The notes: generated by a model not told the origin, from the letters alone. A DNA stretch of 64,000 nucleotides from Verrucomicrobiaceae bacterium (GCA_016713035.1 JADJPW010000001.1:868001-932000), one strand, 5' to 3'. Counted from the first letter of the stretch, positions 10,103 to 19,386 are shown. Program-made: numbers and translations.

Positions 10103-11277
10103 TGGCTTGATGAAGATCGAGTCAACAGCTCGTCCGACAAGACAGCGCCCCAAAACCTCTGCTTGAGGGCGTGGGAGTTAAAATCTCGATTTGCCAGTGT
10201 AACCCCTCGCGATGCCAGCCGTGCAAGTTCCATCGGTTCGCTGAGCACCTGCAACAACTGCTCAGCCATCGCAGCTGCATCGTTCGTATGGATGCACAGC
10301 GCACCCTCGTTTCGCTCCAGATACCTGCCTGCCGCCGTGTAGTCTGGACCATGGTACATGATTGGCATTCCTGACGCCAGGTAACTGATCATCTTGGTCG
10401 AAAATCCGAGCTGCCCCAATGCCCGGAACTCTTTGCCAAATGGCAGAGGGAGATACAAAAGATGTTGATCCGCCATTTCTCGTTCCACAACTTCCTTCGA
10501 GGCGAATGGCAAGATGGTTGTCAACGGGTGCCCGGATGCCAACCCCTGCGTCCGCAAGGTCAGGGATGGATTGAAGCGTCCGGTGGACCGGACAATCTCA
10601 AGCGCTTGCTCCAAAACCCGAACATTAGCGACATAGGGTTGATTCATCATGCCCATGAAATATACACGAATATCTTTCGCAGGCGGCAAGTATGCGGTCG
10701 CAGCAGCTTCACTCACACCGTCGGTATGAATTAAATAGGGCCGGAACCCGTAGCGCTGGTTGTACTCCTGGCCCATTTCTTCACAGATAACAAACCGCGT
10801 TGCAGCCCCACGCCACAATGCTCCGAGCTCCCTCATCATGCGCTTTTTCATGGGGTGGCGTGCCGCTGTGTAACCAAGATCATCATGCACGCTCACATGA
10901 ACTGGAACCCCCATCTTCACGGCCAAGCGGTGGGCGACAACAAAGTCCCCCCATGAATGCGGAACCAGATGGACCGCATCAGGACTAAGTGAGTGAACCT
11001 GCCGACTTAAACGCCTTGTGAAGAAGGGAACAAAAGCGGCTTCCATATATCCTCCCAGATGGGCAAACCTCGTCCGGTCTAAACGACCCAAGCGAGGCCT
11101 GAGCGGAACCAAATACTCCGGGCACAGCGACTGCTCGGGAAGCCTTTCACAAAACGCCGTGCAGATGCTTGTTACTTCGCATGGTGCGTCTTTGACCACA
11201 GATTTCAGAATCTGTGGACCACCTCCCACTGCCCCCACGCTGAAGGGCTGGATGAATAGCACTTTCTTATGACTCAT
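10099..11277 (-). CDS. GT-B glycosyltransferase-like protein
   Basis: A 392-residue protein starting MSHKKVLFIQPFSVGAVGGGPQ, with the Gly-rich N-terminal loop of GT-B enzymes, a central VHVSVHDDLGYTAARHPM segment and a C-terminal donor half (VYFMGMMNQPYVANV, LYLPLPFGKEFRALGQLGFSTKMISYLASGMP). The usual GT4 EX7E is replaced by a GFSTKMISYLASG-type motif, so it is a divergent member whose donor cannot be predicted. It is coupled to the downstream GT2 gene by an ATGA overlap. Confidence 0.7.
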   Translation of the reverse strand: MSHKKVLFIQPFSVGAVGGGPQILKSVVKDAPCEVTSICTAFCERLPEQSLCPEYLVPLRPRLGRLDRTRFAHLGGYMEAAFVPFFTRRLSRQVHSLSPDAVHLVPHSWGDFVVAHRLAVKMGVPVHVSVHDDLGYTAARHPMKKRMMRELGALWRGAATRFVICEEMGQEYNQRYGFRPYLIHTDGVSEAAATAYLPPAKDIRVYFMGMMNQPYVANVRVLEQALEIVRSTGRFNPSLTLRTQGLASGHPLTTILPFASKEVVEREMADQHLLYLPLPFGKEFRALGQLGFSTKMISYLASGMPIMYHGPDYTAAGRYLERNEGALCIHTNDAAAMAEQLLQVLSEPMELARLASRGVTLANRDFNSHALKQRFWGAVLSDELLTRSSSSQ

Positions 11278-11338
11278 ACCATTCCGTTACGATACAGGCC
11301 AGACGAAGCCCGATCCAGCCAAGAGGGGAGCCCTCAGA

Positions 11339-12301
11339 TTACTTCAATCGGTAAAAATCACGCATCCACTCGACGGTGTTCTTGATGCCTTCGTCGAGAG
11401 TCACGGTGGTCTTCAAGTCGAGATCGCGTTTGGCCTTGGAGCAGTCCACGCGCTTCACGCGGGTGGTGAGCACCTCCTCGTCCTTCACGCTCACGAGTTC
11501 AGCCCGACGGCTTTCACGCCCCGTGTGCTTCAGAACCAGCGCCGCGGCCTCCTCGATGTCATGGAAGTCCTCTCCACCGATGTTGTAAACCTCACCAGCT
11601 TTGAAATTGGAGCTGATGTTCGACAGGGTGCGGGCCATGTCGCTGATGTAGGTGCTGGTGCGCTTGTAGCCGCGATAGACGGTGATCGGCATGTCATGCA
11701 GCAGACGGTAGCAGAAGAGGCAGATGACAGAGCGGTACTTGCTGTAAGGCTCGCCGGGACCGTAGGTGTTGAAGAGGCGCACACGCACGCTTTGAGTGTT
11801 GAACTGGGTAGCGCTGTTCATGACCTGCTGCTCGTTCACCCACTTGGAGAGGGCATAGTCGTTCATCTGGCGGATCTCGTGCTTGTCCATCACGTCCTCG
11901 CTCATCACGCCTTCAAAGTCACCATACACCTCGGAGGAGGAGAAGTACACCGCCTTGAAGCCTTCACGCTCCTGCATGCGCAGGATGTTCTTGGTGCCCA
12001 CGGCATTGCTGCGCCAGACCTGCTCGTAGTAGTCCTCCCCGTTCCAGCGGCCAAACTCGGCCGCGAGGTGATAGACGACATCAAAGGAGCGGGGCTTGTT
12101 GCAATAGCCATGACTCCAGCCGCCGCCGCGCCACAGGTTCTCCACCTGGCGGAACTCGCCGACGTCGCACCGGGCGTAGTTCGGATCGTTGTGGTGCTTC
12201 ATATCGGCCACGAAGACATTGTGACCACGGGAGCGGAGTTCTTTGACAAGGAAGGTGCCGACTGCGCCAGTGCCGCCGGTGACGAGGATGTTTTGACTCA
12301 T
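11339..12301 (-). CDS. NAD-dependent epimerase/dehydratase (extended SDR)
   Basis: A 320-residue extended SDR: NILVTGGTGAVGTFLVKEL carries the TGxxGxxG dinucleotide motif, VVYHLAAEF follows, and YALSKW is the catalytic YxxxK. RTSTYISDMARTL and EVYNIGGEDF belong to the sugar-nucleotide-binding C-terminal domain. It most resembles UDP-sugar epimerases/decarboxylases, but the specific reaction is unclear. The start region carries the CCACCCAACC leader shared with the genes at 258 and 16512. It lies 42 bp downstream of the wecC-type gene and may act on a related sugar nucleotide. Confidence 0.8.
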   Translation of the reverse strand: MSQNILVTGGTGAVGTFLVKELRSRGHNVFVADMKHHNDPNYARCDVGEFRQVENLWRGGGWSHGYCNKPRSFDVVYHLAAEFGRWNGEDYYEQVWRSNAVGTKNILRMQEREGFKAVYFSSSEVYGDFEGVMSEDVMDKHEIRQMNDYALSKWVNEQQVMNSATQFNTQSVRVRLFNTYGPGEPYSKYRSVICLFCYRLLHDMPITVYRGYKRTSTYISDMARTLSNISSNFKAGEVYNIGGEDFHDIEEAAALVLKHTGRESRRAELVSVKDEEVLTTRVKRVDCSKAKRDLDLKTTVTLDEGIKNTVEWMRDFYRLK

Positions 12302-12343
12302 GATCTGGGTTGGGTGGGTGGAACTGATAGGAACTGAAAAGGA

Positions 12344-13558
12344 TTACTTCTCATAAAACTCGATGCGCGGCGTGCGCATCGCCGCGCGGATGGCCTTGTC
12401 CTGCGAACGAAGCTCCTCGACGACGCGTGTGTGAGGAACGAGCACAGCGATGAGATCGGCCCCCTTCGCCGCTTCGGCGAGCGTGCTGTATTCCTTGCCG
12501 GGCACCAGCGGATCGAGATGCACGAAATCGTAACCGTCACGCTCAAGCTGCGCGGCCACTTCAGGCGCGGGGCTTTCACGCTGATCTTCCCAGTCACGCT
12601 TATAAGTGGCTCCCACGAGCACGATGCGCGGCTGCGGGATGTCACGCACCGCTCGGCGGATCTTCCCGGCCACACGAAGGGGCATCTCGTCATTGATGAG
12701 ACGAGCAGTGCTGATGAGGCGCGAATCGTAAGGGGCGATCTCGCGCAGGAACCACGGGTCCACCGGGATACAGTGGCCGCCCACGCCGATGCCTGGATTC
12801 AGGATCTTCACACGCGGGTGCTTGTTGGCGAAACCAATCACCTGACGCGGGTCAGCTCCCAAATTTTCACAAATGGCGGCCAGCTCGTTCGCCAGCGCGA
12901 TGTTCACATCCCGATAGGTGTTCTCCATGAGCTTCGAGAGTTCGGCGGAGATGTCATCGGTGTGATGGAGCGCCCCTTTGACAAAAGTGGCATAAACATC
13001 AGCCGCAGCCTGGGTGGACGCCTCGTCCATGCCGCCGATGAGGCGGTCGTTCTCCACGATCTCGCGGAAGATGTCACCCGGCAGGATGCGCTCGGGGCAA
13101 TGGGCCAGTTGGATGTCCTCAGGGACCTTCAAGCCCGTGCTTTTTTCAATTATCGGCTTCACCACATCCCGGCAGGTCCGCGGCGGAATGGTGCTCTCGA
13201 TGATGACGAGATTCCCCTTTTTCAAAAACGGGCAGAAGGACTCGACTGCCGATTCCACAAAGGCCAGATCAGCCGTTTTTCGCGCATGATCGACCGGTGT
13301 GGGAACGGCGACGACGAAGACATCCCCTTCACAGGGCGAGGTGCTGGCACTCAGATTTTCCTGTACCACCGGGTGCTTCATCAGCTCGTGCAGTTCCTCC
13401 TCCTTGATGGTCATCGTGCGCTCATTGATAGCGCGGACGACGTTCTCATTGATATCCACACCGACGACACTAAGCCCCGCACGCGCCCACATGAGGGCGG
13501 CTGGCAGGCCGACATAACCGGTTCCGACGACGACAATTTTGGGAGCAGTGACAGGCAT
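12344..13558 (-). CDS. wecC: UDP-N-acetyl-D-mannosamine dehydrogenase
   Basis: A 404-residue nucleotide-sugar dehydrogenase. IVVVGTGYVGLPAALMWARAG is the NAD-binding start, CPERILPGD the central motif, KLMENTYRDVNIALANELA the helix joining the domains, and PGIGVGGHCIPVDPWFL contains the catalytic Cys. The HCIPVDPWFL form is typical of WecC rather than UDP-glucose dehydrogenase. It oxidises UDP-ManNAc to UDP-ManNAcA, using the product of WecB (19392-20516). The preceding FkbM gene ends 7 nt upstream; the apparent single long ORF spanning both is caused by a frame break there. ATG 13558 is confirmed by the family N-terminus. Confidence 0.88.
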   Translation of the reverse strand: MPVTAPKIVVVGTGYVGLPAALMWARAGLSVVGVDINENVVRAINERTMTIKEEELHELMKHPVVQENLSASTSPCEGDVFVVAVPTPVDHARKTADLAFVESAVESFCPFLKKGNLVIIESTIPPRTCRDVVKPIIEKSTGLKVPEDIQLAHCPERILPGDIFREIVENDRLIGGMDEASTQAAADVYATFVKGALHHTDDISAELSKLMENTYRDVNIALANELAAICENLGADPRQVIGFANKHPRVKILNPGIGVGGHCIPVDPWFLREIAPYDSRLISTARLINDEMPLRVAGKIRRAVRDIPQPRIVLVGATYKRDWEDQRESPAPEVAAQLERDGYDFVHLDPLVPGKEYSTLAEAAKGADLIAVLVPHTRVVEELRSQDKAIRAAMRTPRIEFYEK

Positions 13559-13565
13559 GGTTAAC

Positions 13566-14455
13566 TTAGAGGGCTGGTTTGCTTGATTCTCCTTTGATGG
13601 AAGGATGCACAAAATTTGGGGGGGTGATCTCAGGACTACAGGCAACCAGAATTCCATCAAATGAATAGGTCTGTTCTGTGTCGACACTGACAAGTATCTT
13701 GTAGCCGAACTGATCCAAGAAGTCGCGGCATTTGTAATGCAGCTCCATGCTATGGGTGGAGATAAACACATAATCCACCCCCTTGGCTGATAGAAGGCCC
13801 TTGCTCCTTCGAGCATCTCCAGCTCATACCCTTGAATATCGGAATGCAGGATAGCGATGTGTTTCAGATTCTTTTTGGCAACATACCCGTCGACGCTGAT
13901 AATCTCGACTCCGTCAGCGCCAACAGATTGCTCACGCCCCACAAACGCCCGAGTAAAGTCAGCGCTCATCCTATTGATCTCGAAGTTTTCTCTGCCCATC
14001 TGCAAGTTTTCCAACATGGGTTCAACAAGAAACACTTTGGAGGATGGAACCACCTTGGAGAACCAAAGAGAATAGAAGCCCCAATAAGCGCCCAACTCGA
14101 TCATCATCGAGCCGGCAGGCAGAGAATTCACGACGGCATCGAACACCGCTTCCTCTTGTGGCTCATGACACCCCCCGTTTGATGAAAGCCAACTACCCCC
14201 TCCTTTCCCGTAATAGCTTTTCGCAAGAACCTTTATGCCGTTATGCATTATCTGAAGACCATCAATGATCTTCCCGGCATCAGGAACCCTGTTTATCCGA
14301 GAATTATCAGGGCACAATTGAAGCAATTTCGCCCGTTCCATCCAAAAGGGCCGCTCAGCGCGTTCGGACTTCCACAGAGTGAGTTTGCGCCAGACATCCG
14401 GGCAAAATTTCAAGGCAAGCGACTTGGCAATACTATGGATAATCGAAGCAATCAT
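13566..14455 (-). CDS. FkbM-family methyltransferase, frame broken near 13795
   Basis: ATG 14455 (MIASIIHSIAKSLALKF) overlaps the previous stop as ATGA. The SAM site is MMIELGAYWGFYSLWFSKV with VFLVEPMLENL, and ILHSDIQGYELEMLEGA is the FkbM signature. Just after GARAF the frame breaks; the neighbouring frame continues LSAKGVDYVFISTHSMELHYK to a stop at 13566. One added base within 13791-13800 restores 296 residues. Without correction the frame runs through into wecC and creates a false 735-residue fusion. It is the third FkbM gene of the locus; its substrate is unknown. Confidence 0.75.
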
Positions 14456-15462
14456 ATGGATGTGAAATGGTTTTTGTAGTCGAAGCTTATCCCACCGGCG
14501 ATTTCCAGCATAGCGCTGGAGATGATTGAGGCCTGATGATCCACGGTCCACCTGGAGATAACTGTGTCATAGTTACGCTCAACCAAAGATTGGAACATTT
14601 CAATACTGCCCAGAACATCGCCGATCAGTTGCTCATGCGGCCTGCTCATGTCCACCTCAATCACTGGATTATAGCCCATGATGTCGATCAACTCGGAAGG
14701 ACAGTGACCGATCATCAAGGCCTTGGAGAACATGCACTCAAAGTATCGGAAGGTCGTCGTCTCCACGCCTCCAGCCTGCTCAGGAGCCGTGATGGATTTC
14801 GGAAAGCACACAACAACCTTGGCGTTCGCGTAGGCCCTGACCGCATCCTCATATGAGATCATCTCATTCGCGCGAGTTCCGGGATGATCGTGATGAAAGC
14901 CGGCCGATTCGAGAGGCCCGCGGATGAGGTGATGATAGGCTGGATACGAGCGTCCAATCTCCAGAACATCGATATCTCGCTCGGCCAATGGCTTCGCTCC
15001 ATTAAATCCCGCTGGATCAAGAGCTTCTGGGAGCCACCGAAACTCGACCCCGGGCACACGTCGCCGCATCTCGATCACAGACGATTTTGCAGAGACAAAG
15101 GCTATCCGAGGCTGGTTCTTCAGGAACAAACGCTGCCAGCCGTCGTACAGATAAGGCCAGCAGTCGAAAGAGAAGGTGACCATTGGGTTTGTGATCACAT
15201 AGGGAAAAAACGCTGTTGGCCAGACGTGGTTTAAGTGGAAAAAAAACGGTTCCTTGCTCGCCGACCAAGGCAGCTTCTGAAGACCACACAAACCGGCAAT
15301 TTTGGCCAGGGCCCGAAGCGGCTTGTGACGCAAAGGACTGTCAGAACAAGGAATACCGCGTCGCTCCAACGCCCGAACCAGCATTTTCACTGTCGGCAGA
15401 ACGTATGACTCGTGAGATGGTAACAAGACTTGTCTCATTTTAAAAGCGCCGGAGCCCACCAT
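14452..15462 (-). CDS. Putative glycosyltransferase-like protein of unknown specificity
   Basis: A 336-residue protein without a confident family assignment. Weak GT-B features are visible: VTFSFDCWPYLYDGWQRLF, PRIAFVSAKSSVIEMRRR, a hinge-like DIDVLEIGRSYPAYHHLI and a C-terminal ETTTFRYFECMFSKALMIGHCPSELIDIMGYNPVIEVD that resembles the CgeB/GT1-like donor region. The position among glycosyltransferases supports that reading. The start at 15462 lies 6 nt from the upstream stop and follows an AAGGA-like sequence; ATG 15438 (MRQVLLPSHE) is an alternative. Not a secure assignment. Confidence 0.55.
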   Translation of the reverse strand: MVGSGAFKMRQVLLPSHESYVLPTVKMLVRALERRGIPCSDSPLRHKPLRALAKIAGLCGLQKLPWSASKEPFFFHLNHVWPTAFFPYVITNPMVTFSFDCWPYLYDGWQRLFLKNQPRIAFVSAKSSVIEMRRRVPGVEFRWLPEALDPAGFNGAKPLAERDIDVLEIGRSYPAYHHLIRGPLESAGFHHDHPGTRANEMISYEDAVRAYANAKVVVCFPKSITAPEQAGGVETTTFRYFECMFSKALMIGHCPSELIDIMGYNPVIEVDMSRPHEQLIGDVLGSIEMFQSLVERNYDTVISRWTVDHQASIISSAMLEIAGGISFDYKNHFTSI

Positions 15463-15468
15463 GAAACA

Positions 15469-16512
15469 TCACGATCCTTTTGAAGCTTGGCAAATCTCAC
15501 CAAACACTTGATCTAGGTTTTTTGTAAGATTCCAACGAGGGTAGTGCGTCTTGATCTTCGACAGGTCGCTGATGTAGCAAATGTGATCTCCTTCACGATT
15601 TTTATCCACATATTCCCAGCTCATTGGCTTGCCCGAAATTGCTGAAATTCGATCAAAAGCCTCCAGAATCGAGACGCTGTTCTCCCGCCCGCCGCCAATG
15701 TTATAGACCTCGCCACAGCGGGGGCTCAGGTAGAACTCATGCATGAATCGAACGACGTCGAAGCTGTGGATGTTGTCACGGACCTGCTTGCCCTTGTAGC
15801 CGAAGACCTTGTACTGCCGACCAACCAGATTGCACTTGATCAGGTAGCTCAGGAAGCCGTGCAACTCGACCCCGCTGTGATTCGGGCCAGTCAGACAGCC
15901 TCCCCGAAGGGCACAACACTTCATGCTAAAGTAACGCCCGTACTCCTGAACTAAAATATCTGAGGCCACCTTGGAAGCTCCAAAGAGGCTGTGCTTACTC
16001 TGATCGATGGAAAACTCCTCGGTGATGCCATTTTCATAGACGGGATCATCATAGTCCCAGCGTGTCTCCAGTTCCTTGAGACGAATGGTGTTGGGGCGGT
16101 CACCATACACCTTGTTGGTGCTCATGTGGACAAACACCGCCTCGGGTGCGTGAAGCCTAGTGGCCTCCAGCATGTTCAGCGTGCCAACCGCATTGGTGTC
16201 GAAGTCATCGAAGGGCCGTGATGCCGCCAGATCATGGCTGGGTTGGGCCGCTGTGTGAACCACTAGGTCAGGCTTGAGCTGCTCCAGGCAGGTGAGCACC
16301 GTGCGACGGTCACGGATGTCGAGCTCATGATGCTTGAATAACGGGAACTTCTCCAGCAACCTGGCCTGGTTCCAACGGGTGTCTCCTTGGGGGCCGAAGA
16401 AGTCCGCCCGCATGTTGTTGTCCACCCCGTGAACCTGCCAGCCAAGATCACTGAAATAAGAGACAACCTCTGAACCAATGAGGCCTGAAGAACCGGTGAC
16501 GAGCAGTTTCAT
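15469..16512 (-). CDS. CDP-paratose 2-epimerase-like SDR
   Basis: A 347-residue extended SDR. MKLLVTGSSGLIGSEVV is the NAD-binding motif, and HGVDNNMRADFFGPQGDTRWN is characteristic of CDP-paratose/CDP-tyvelose 2-epimerases. VHTAAQPSHDLAASRP and the GASKVASD segment follow, then LRGGCLTGPNHSGVELHGFL. The canonical YxxxK appears as FGASKVA, so the usual Tyr is replaced by Phe in my reading; whether a different residue serves should be checked by alignment. The family interconverts CDP-paratose and CDP-tyvelose. No CDP-glucose pathway genes are seen in the window, so the true substrate may be another NDP-sugar. A CTACCCAACC leader precedes ATG 16512. Confidence 0.75.
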   Translation of the reverse strand: MKLLVTGSSGLIGSEVVSYFSDLGWQVHGVDNNMRADFFGPQGDTRWNQARLLEKFPLFKHHELDIRDRRTVLTCLEQLKPDLVVHTAAQPSHDLAASRPFDDFDTNAVGTLNMLEATRLHAPEAVFVHMSTNKVYGDRPNTIRLKELETRWDYDDPVYENGITEEFSIDQSKHSLFGASKVASDILVQEYGRYFSMKCCALRGGCLTGPNHSGVELHGFLSYLIKCNLVGRQYKVFGYKGKQVRDNIHSFDVVRFMHEFYLSPRCGEVYNIGGGRENSVSILEAFDRISAISGKPMSWEYVDKNREGDHICYISDLSKIKTHYPRWNLTKNLDQVFGEICQASKGS

Positions 16513-16553
16513 GGTTGGGTAGTTGGAATCAGAATGGTTGGATGGATTGATGA

Positions 16554-17258
16554 CTAGCTCAGGGTTTGCCGGATCATCAGCGAGATCTGCGCGGCGGGCG
16601 GCAATGAATCACATTCACCCAACTGCCGCAGCATTTTATTCAGCCTCTTCACCGAACGCATTTGCAGAACCTCCGAGTTCCAACCGACCCCAGTATTGGG
16701 GTTCAGCGCCGTCATCCGCATGATGTGCTTCATCCCCCGCAGCGCATGCCGGTAGGGCGGCTGCTCAAAATCATGCACCAAGACCACCGCACGAGTTGGC
16801 GCACGAGCGACCACGGCGCGGATTGTCGCGCTGCGCTCAGCGGAGGTGACGGAATCGTCAATGAAGATCATGTCGTAAGACTCAATATCCACATCATCCA
16901 CCGCCTTTGCCACCGCGCCGTCCAGAAGATGCATTCGAAAACGGGAATCGTGCGCAGCCTTGGCCGCGATGCTAGCCCCCCATTCGGGATCGTTCTCAAA
17001 GGAATCTACATGCTCGACATGCGGGAAGCATTCCCGGTCCAAAAAGGCCAGTGAACTGTGGTTCCCGCTTCCAAACTCCAAAATGCGCCGAGCCTGAACG
17101 AGATGCCCCACTCCCAGCAGCACGGGCAGATGGGTCACAAACGGCTCCAACGCCCTCGGTGGCACTTTCAGGAGATGCTTGTCCCTCAAAGCGCGAAGTT
17201 TGAAGATCACCTTCTGGGAGAACGATGGAGACTCGATAGCAGGAGACGTTGCGGGCAT
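16554..17258 (-). CDS. Class I SAM-dependent methyltransferase-like protein
   Basis: A 234-residue protein with RILEFGSGNHSSLAFLD (SAM-binding motif I), VDSFENDPEWG (acidic loop) and YDMIFIDDSVTSAERSATIRAV, resembling the class I fold of macrocin-type and TylF-like enzymes. ATG 17258 (MPATSPAIES) was preferred to an upstream extension that runs into the flippase gene. The catalytic target is unknown; the location between the flippase and the epimerase suggests glycan modification. Confidence 0.7.
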   Translation of the reverse strand: MPATSPAIESPSFSQKVIFKLRALRDKHLLKVPPRALEPFVTHLPVLLGVGHLVQARRILEFGSGNHSSLAFLDRECFPHVEHVDSFENDPEWGASIAAKAAHDSRFRMHLLDGAVAKAVDDVDIESYDMIFIDDSVTSAERSATIRAVVARAPTRAVVLVHDFEQPPYRHALRGMKHIMRMTALNPNTGVGWNSEVLQMRSVKRLNKMLRQLGECDSLPPAAQISLMIRQTLS

Positions 17259-17280
17259 GAAAAAAGCAGATTGGAAAATT

Positions 17281-18597
17281 TTAGCCCGGGCTTTCGGCAG
17301 ACTCAGGAGGCAAGCGCTTGGAGAGTCCCACCAAGCAGGTCGTGAGCGCATGGCAGCACTGCACTACCGTACTAACAATCACAAATTTCGCCAGACCGGC
17401 GACGGTGCTGAGATCGAAAACGATCGCGCCGACAACCTGGGCACCGAGTGTGAGCGGAATGTTTAGCCAAGCCAGCCTGATCCAACCACGCACCACATTG
17501 AGCGACCAAGCGAGGCTGGAGGTATTGGCAATGCACATGCCCAGAAGCATCAGAACGAGTTCGTGGCGCAAGTGGCCATATTTGGAGCCGAGCAGCCACA
17601 AAAACCAACCTCCCTTTAGCCAAGCGACGAGCACCATGACGACAGAAAAAAGCGTGGAACCAACGAGGAGCCCGCCCGCGATGCCCCAGAGGCGCTTTTT
17701 GTCCGAAGCACGGGCAAAGGTAGGCGCGACAAATTGCGTCACTGGCCCGCCAATGACCGCGAACAGAATGGCAATGCGGCTGAGCGCCCCGAGGTCCGCC
17801 ACCTCGCTGCTGGTGGCAAACAAACTGATTAGCCAAGTAGAAAGCTGGCCCTGGACGCAGAGAAAGATGCAGTTCGGCATTAACTGGCGCATGAAGCCGT
17901 GGATCGCCCGCTTGTGGGCGGTTAGTTGCCCTTCCTCCACGGGAGCTTCGCCGAGCAAGGGCAGCACCTGCCGCCGGACGATGGTCAACTGGAAGGCATG
18001 CCCGGCCAGAACGGCCAGCAGCGCCGTCACGGGTGATAGCCTGCCCGCTCCAAGCAGCGCCAAAGTCAGCACCACACGCAGCAGTGCGGGATAGGCATCT
18101 GCGATCTGTAATTCGCGAGTGCGGGAATGCAGGCGGTTGACCACGCTCAGCACCGCGGAGGTGGAAAGACACCAGACGGGCGAGAGCACCAGCAGCGTGA
18201 GTATCACGCTCGCCCCCCATTCCGCACCGTTCCGGCGCAGCAGCCATAGCGAAATACCCGCTACGAGAAAGGACGCCAAGGCCGCCATCTGCATCCGCAG
18301 CCGCATCGCCGCCATGACGAGCGCCTTGAGCGAGGCCTTGTCCTTCCACACCGTGCCGCCGATGGAGGTCACTGCGCTGCCGATGCCCGAATCCGAAAGG
18401 ATTGAAAGCACCGCACTCATGCCGCTGGCGATGGTGAACCAGGCGTAATCCGGCTTGGGCAGCGTGCGCACGAGCAGGAAGCCCGCCACGGCATTGACCA
18501 CCTGCACGAGCAGTTGCGTCAGCGCGAGACCTCCAAAGATCTTCCCCCATCGGAACACACGGTGGCGATTCTGTGAGAGCCAGTGCCATGAAATCAT
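17281..18597 (-). CDS. Wzx-like lipid-linked oligosaccharide flippase (MATE/MVF-type)
   Basis: A 438-residue polytopic membrane protein starting MISWHWLSQNRHRVFRWGKI, then GLALTQLLVQVVNAVAGFLLVRTLP and about twelve hydrophobic helices to the C-terminus. The N-terminal helix pattern followed by the YAWFTIASGMSAVLSILSD stretch fits polysaccharide flippases such as Wzx/RfbX. It would move undecaprenyl-PP-linked repeat units across the inner membrane. The same frame stays open for another 266 codons upstream, but that part is antisense to the GT25 gene and lacks membrane character; ATG 18597 is the likely start. Confidence 0.75.
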   Translation of the reverse strand: MISWHWLSQNRHRVFRWGKIFGGLALTQLLVQVVNAVAGFLLVRTLPKPDYAWFTIASGMSAVLSILSDSGIGSAVTSIGGTVWKDKASLKALVMAAMRLRMQMAALASFLVAGISLWLLRRNGAEWGASVILTLLVLSPVWCLSTSAVLSVVNRLHSRTRELQIADAYPALLRVVLTLALLGAGRLSPVTALLAVLAGHAFQLTIVRRQVLPLLGEAPVEEGQLTAHKRAIHGFMRQLMPNCIFLCVQGQLSTWLISLFATSSEVADLGALSRIAILFAVIGGPVTQFVAPTFARASDKKRLWGIAGGLLVGSTLFSVVMVLVAWLKGGWFLWLLGSKYGHLRHELVLMLLGMCIANTSSLAWSLNVVRGWIRLAWLNIPLTLGAQVVGAIVFDLSTVAGLAKFVIVSTVVQCCHALTTCLVGLSKRLPPESAESPG

Positions 18598-18675
18598 TCT
18601 TGGATGCCTTTGGAATACCGGACAGGCGTCTTCGCGGTTGCACGGACGCGTCTTTGCGGGGAAAACTGGCCGCTC

Positions 18676-19386
18676 ATGGCGCGTCCACCTGTCATCCTCA
18701 CTCCGGAAAACTTTCGCCTTCATGTGGTGCATTACACGCCCTTTACGGAACGCCGGGCACACATGGAAAAACTGATCCGCGAAAACGGTCTCGACCGCTT
18801 CCCCGTGAGCTGGATGCTCGATCACGACCGCGAAGCCTTGCTGGAGGCTTTTCACCAAGGTGAATGGGGGGCACCAGACAAAATCGCCGCGTCGTCCGTC
18901 TCGTTGATCCTGAAGCACCTCGCCGTTTATCAACGCATCGCCAACGAACCGTACCGCTGGCATCTCGTGATCGAGGATGACCTTCTCGCTAAGCCGCATT
19001 TGATCGCCAGAATGCAGCGCTGTCTCTCCGAACTGCCGGAGGACTGGGAACTGCTCTTCATTGGCGAGGGCTGCGAACTGCATGTGCCGTGGTGGCGTCG
19101 CCGCCCCGGCAAACGCGTTTACTTTCGCGGTTGGAAGCCGTGGTGGGGAGCTGGCGGCGGCACCTCGCGATGCACGGAGGCCTATTTCGTGGCTCCATCG
19201 TTTGCTCAGCGCTTGCTGGCATCCCGTTTTGGTCGGCCTCCGTTCGACTGCCCCATCGACTGGCATCTCGCCAAGGCAGGCTACGAGATGCACATCCGGT
19301 CCTACTGGGCGGAGCCGCCCCTGGCGGGACAGGGCGCTTTCGAATCGTGGACGAAGAATCCGCATCTCAATGAACTGCTGAAGTAG
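18676..19386 (+). CDS. Family 25 glycosyltransferase (LPS-type)
   Basis: A 236-residue GT25 protein: FRLHVVHYTPFTERRAHMEKL is the family N-terminus, SLILKHLAVYQRIANEPYRWHLVIEDDL has the ExD metal motif, and GGTSRCTEAYFVAPSFAQRLL and CPIDWHLA are the conserved C-terminal parts. It is the only plus-strand gene in the 32-kb glycan locus, divergent from the flippase and convergent with wecB (5 nt between stops). The frame is open from 18604, but that start would lie only 6 nt from the divergent start codon, so ATG 18676 (MARPPVILTPE) is preferred. Family members add hexoses to LPS core or similar acceptors. Confidence 0.82.
   Translation: MARPPVILTPENFRLHVVHYTPFTERRAHMEKLIRENGLDRFPVSWMLDHDREALLEAFHQGEWGAPDKIAASSVSLILKHLAVYQRIANEPYRWHLVIEDDLLAKPHLIARMQRCLSELPEDWELLFIGEGCELHVPWWRRRPGKRVYFRGWKPWWGAGGGTSRCTEAYFVAPSFAQRLLASRFGRPPFDCPIDWHLAKAGYEMHIRSYWAEPPLAGQGAFESWTKNPHLNELLK

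Noticed and set aside
11525..12337. A 270-codon plus-strand ORF opposite the SDR gene
   Set aside because: Ala/Val/His/Asp-rich shadow; the minus-strand SDR has a full Rossmann motif and YxxxK.
12344..14551. A 735-residue fusion of FkbM methyltransferase and UDP-ManNAc dehydrogenase
   Set aside because: The join results from a one-base break near 13795. The neighbouring frame completes the methyltransferase, and the dehydrogenase has its own conserved ATG at 13558.
17372..18643. A 423-codon minus-strand ORF in another frame of the flippase gene
   Set aside because: Its translation is Arg/Ala/Gly-rich and without helices or motifs; the overlapping frame encodes a clear polytopic membrane protein.
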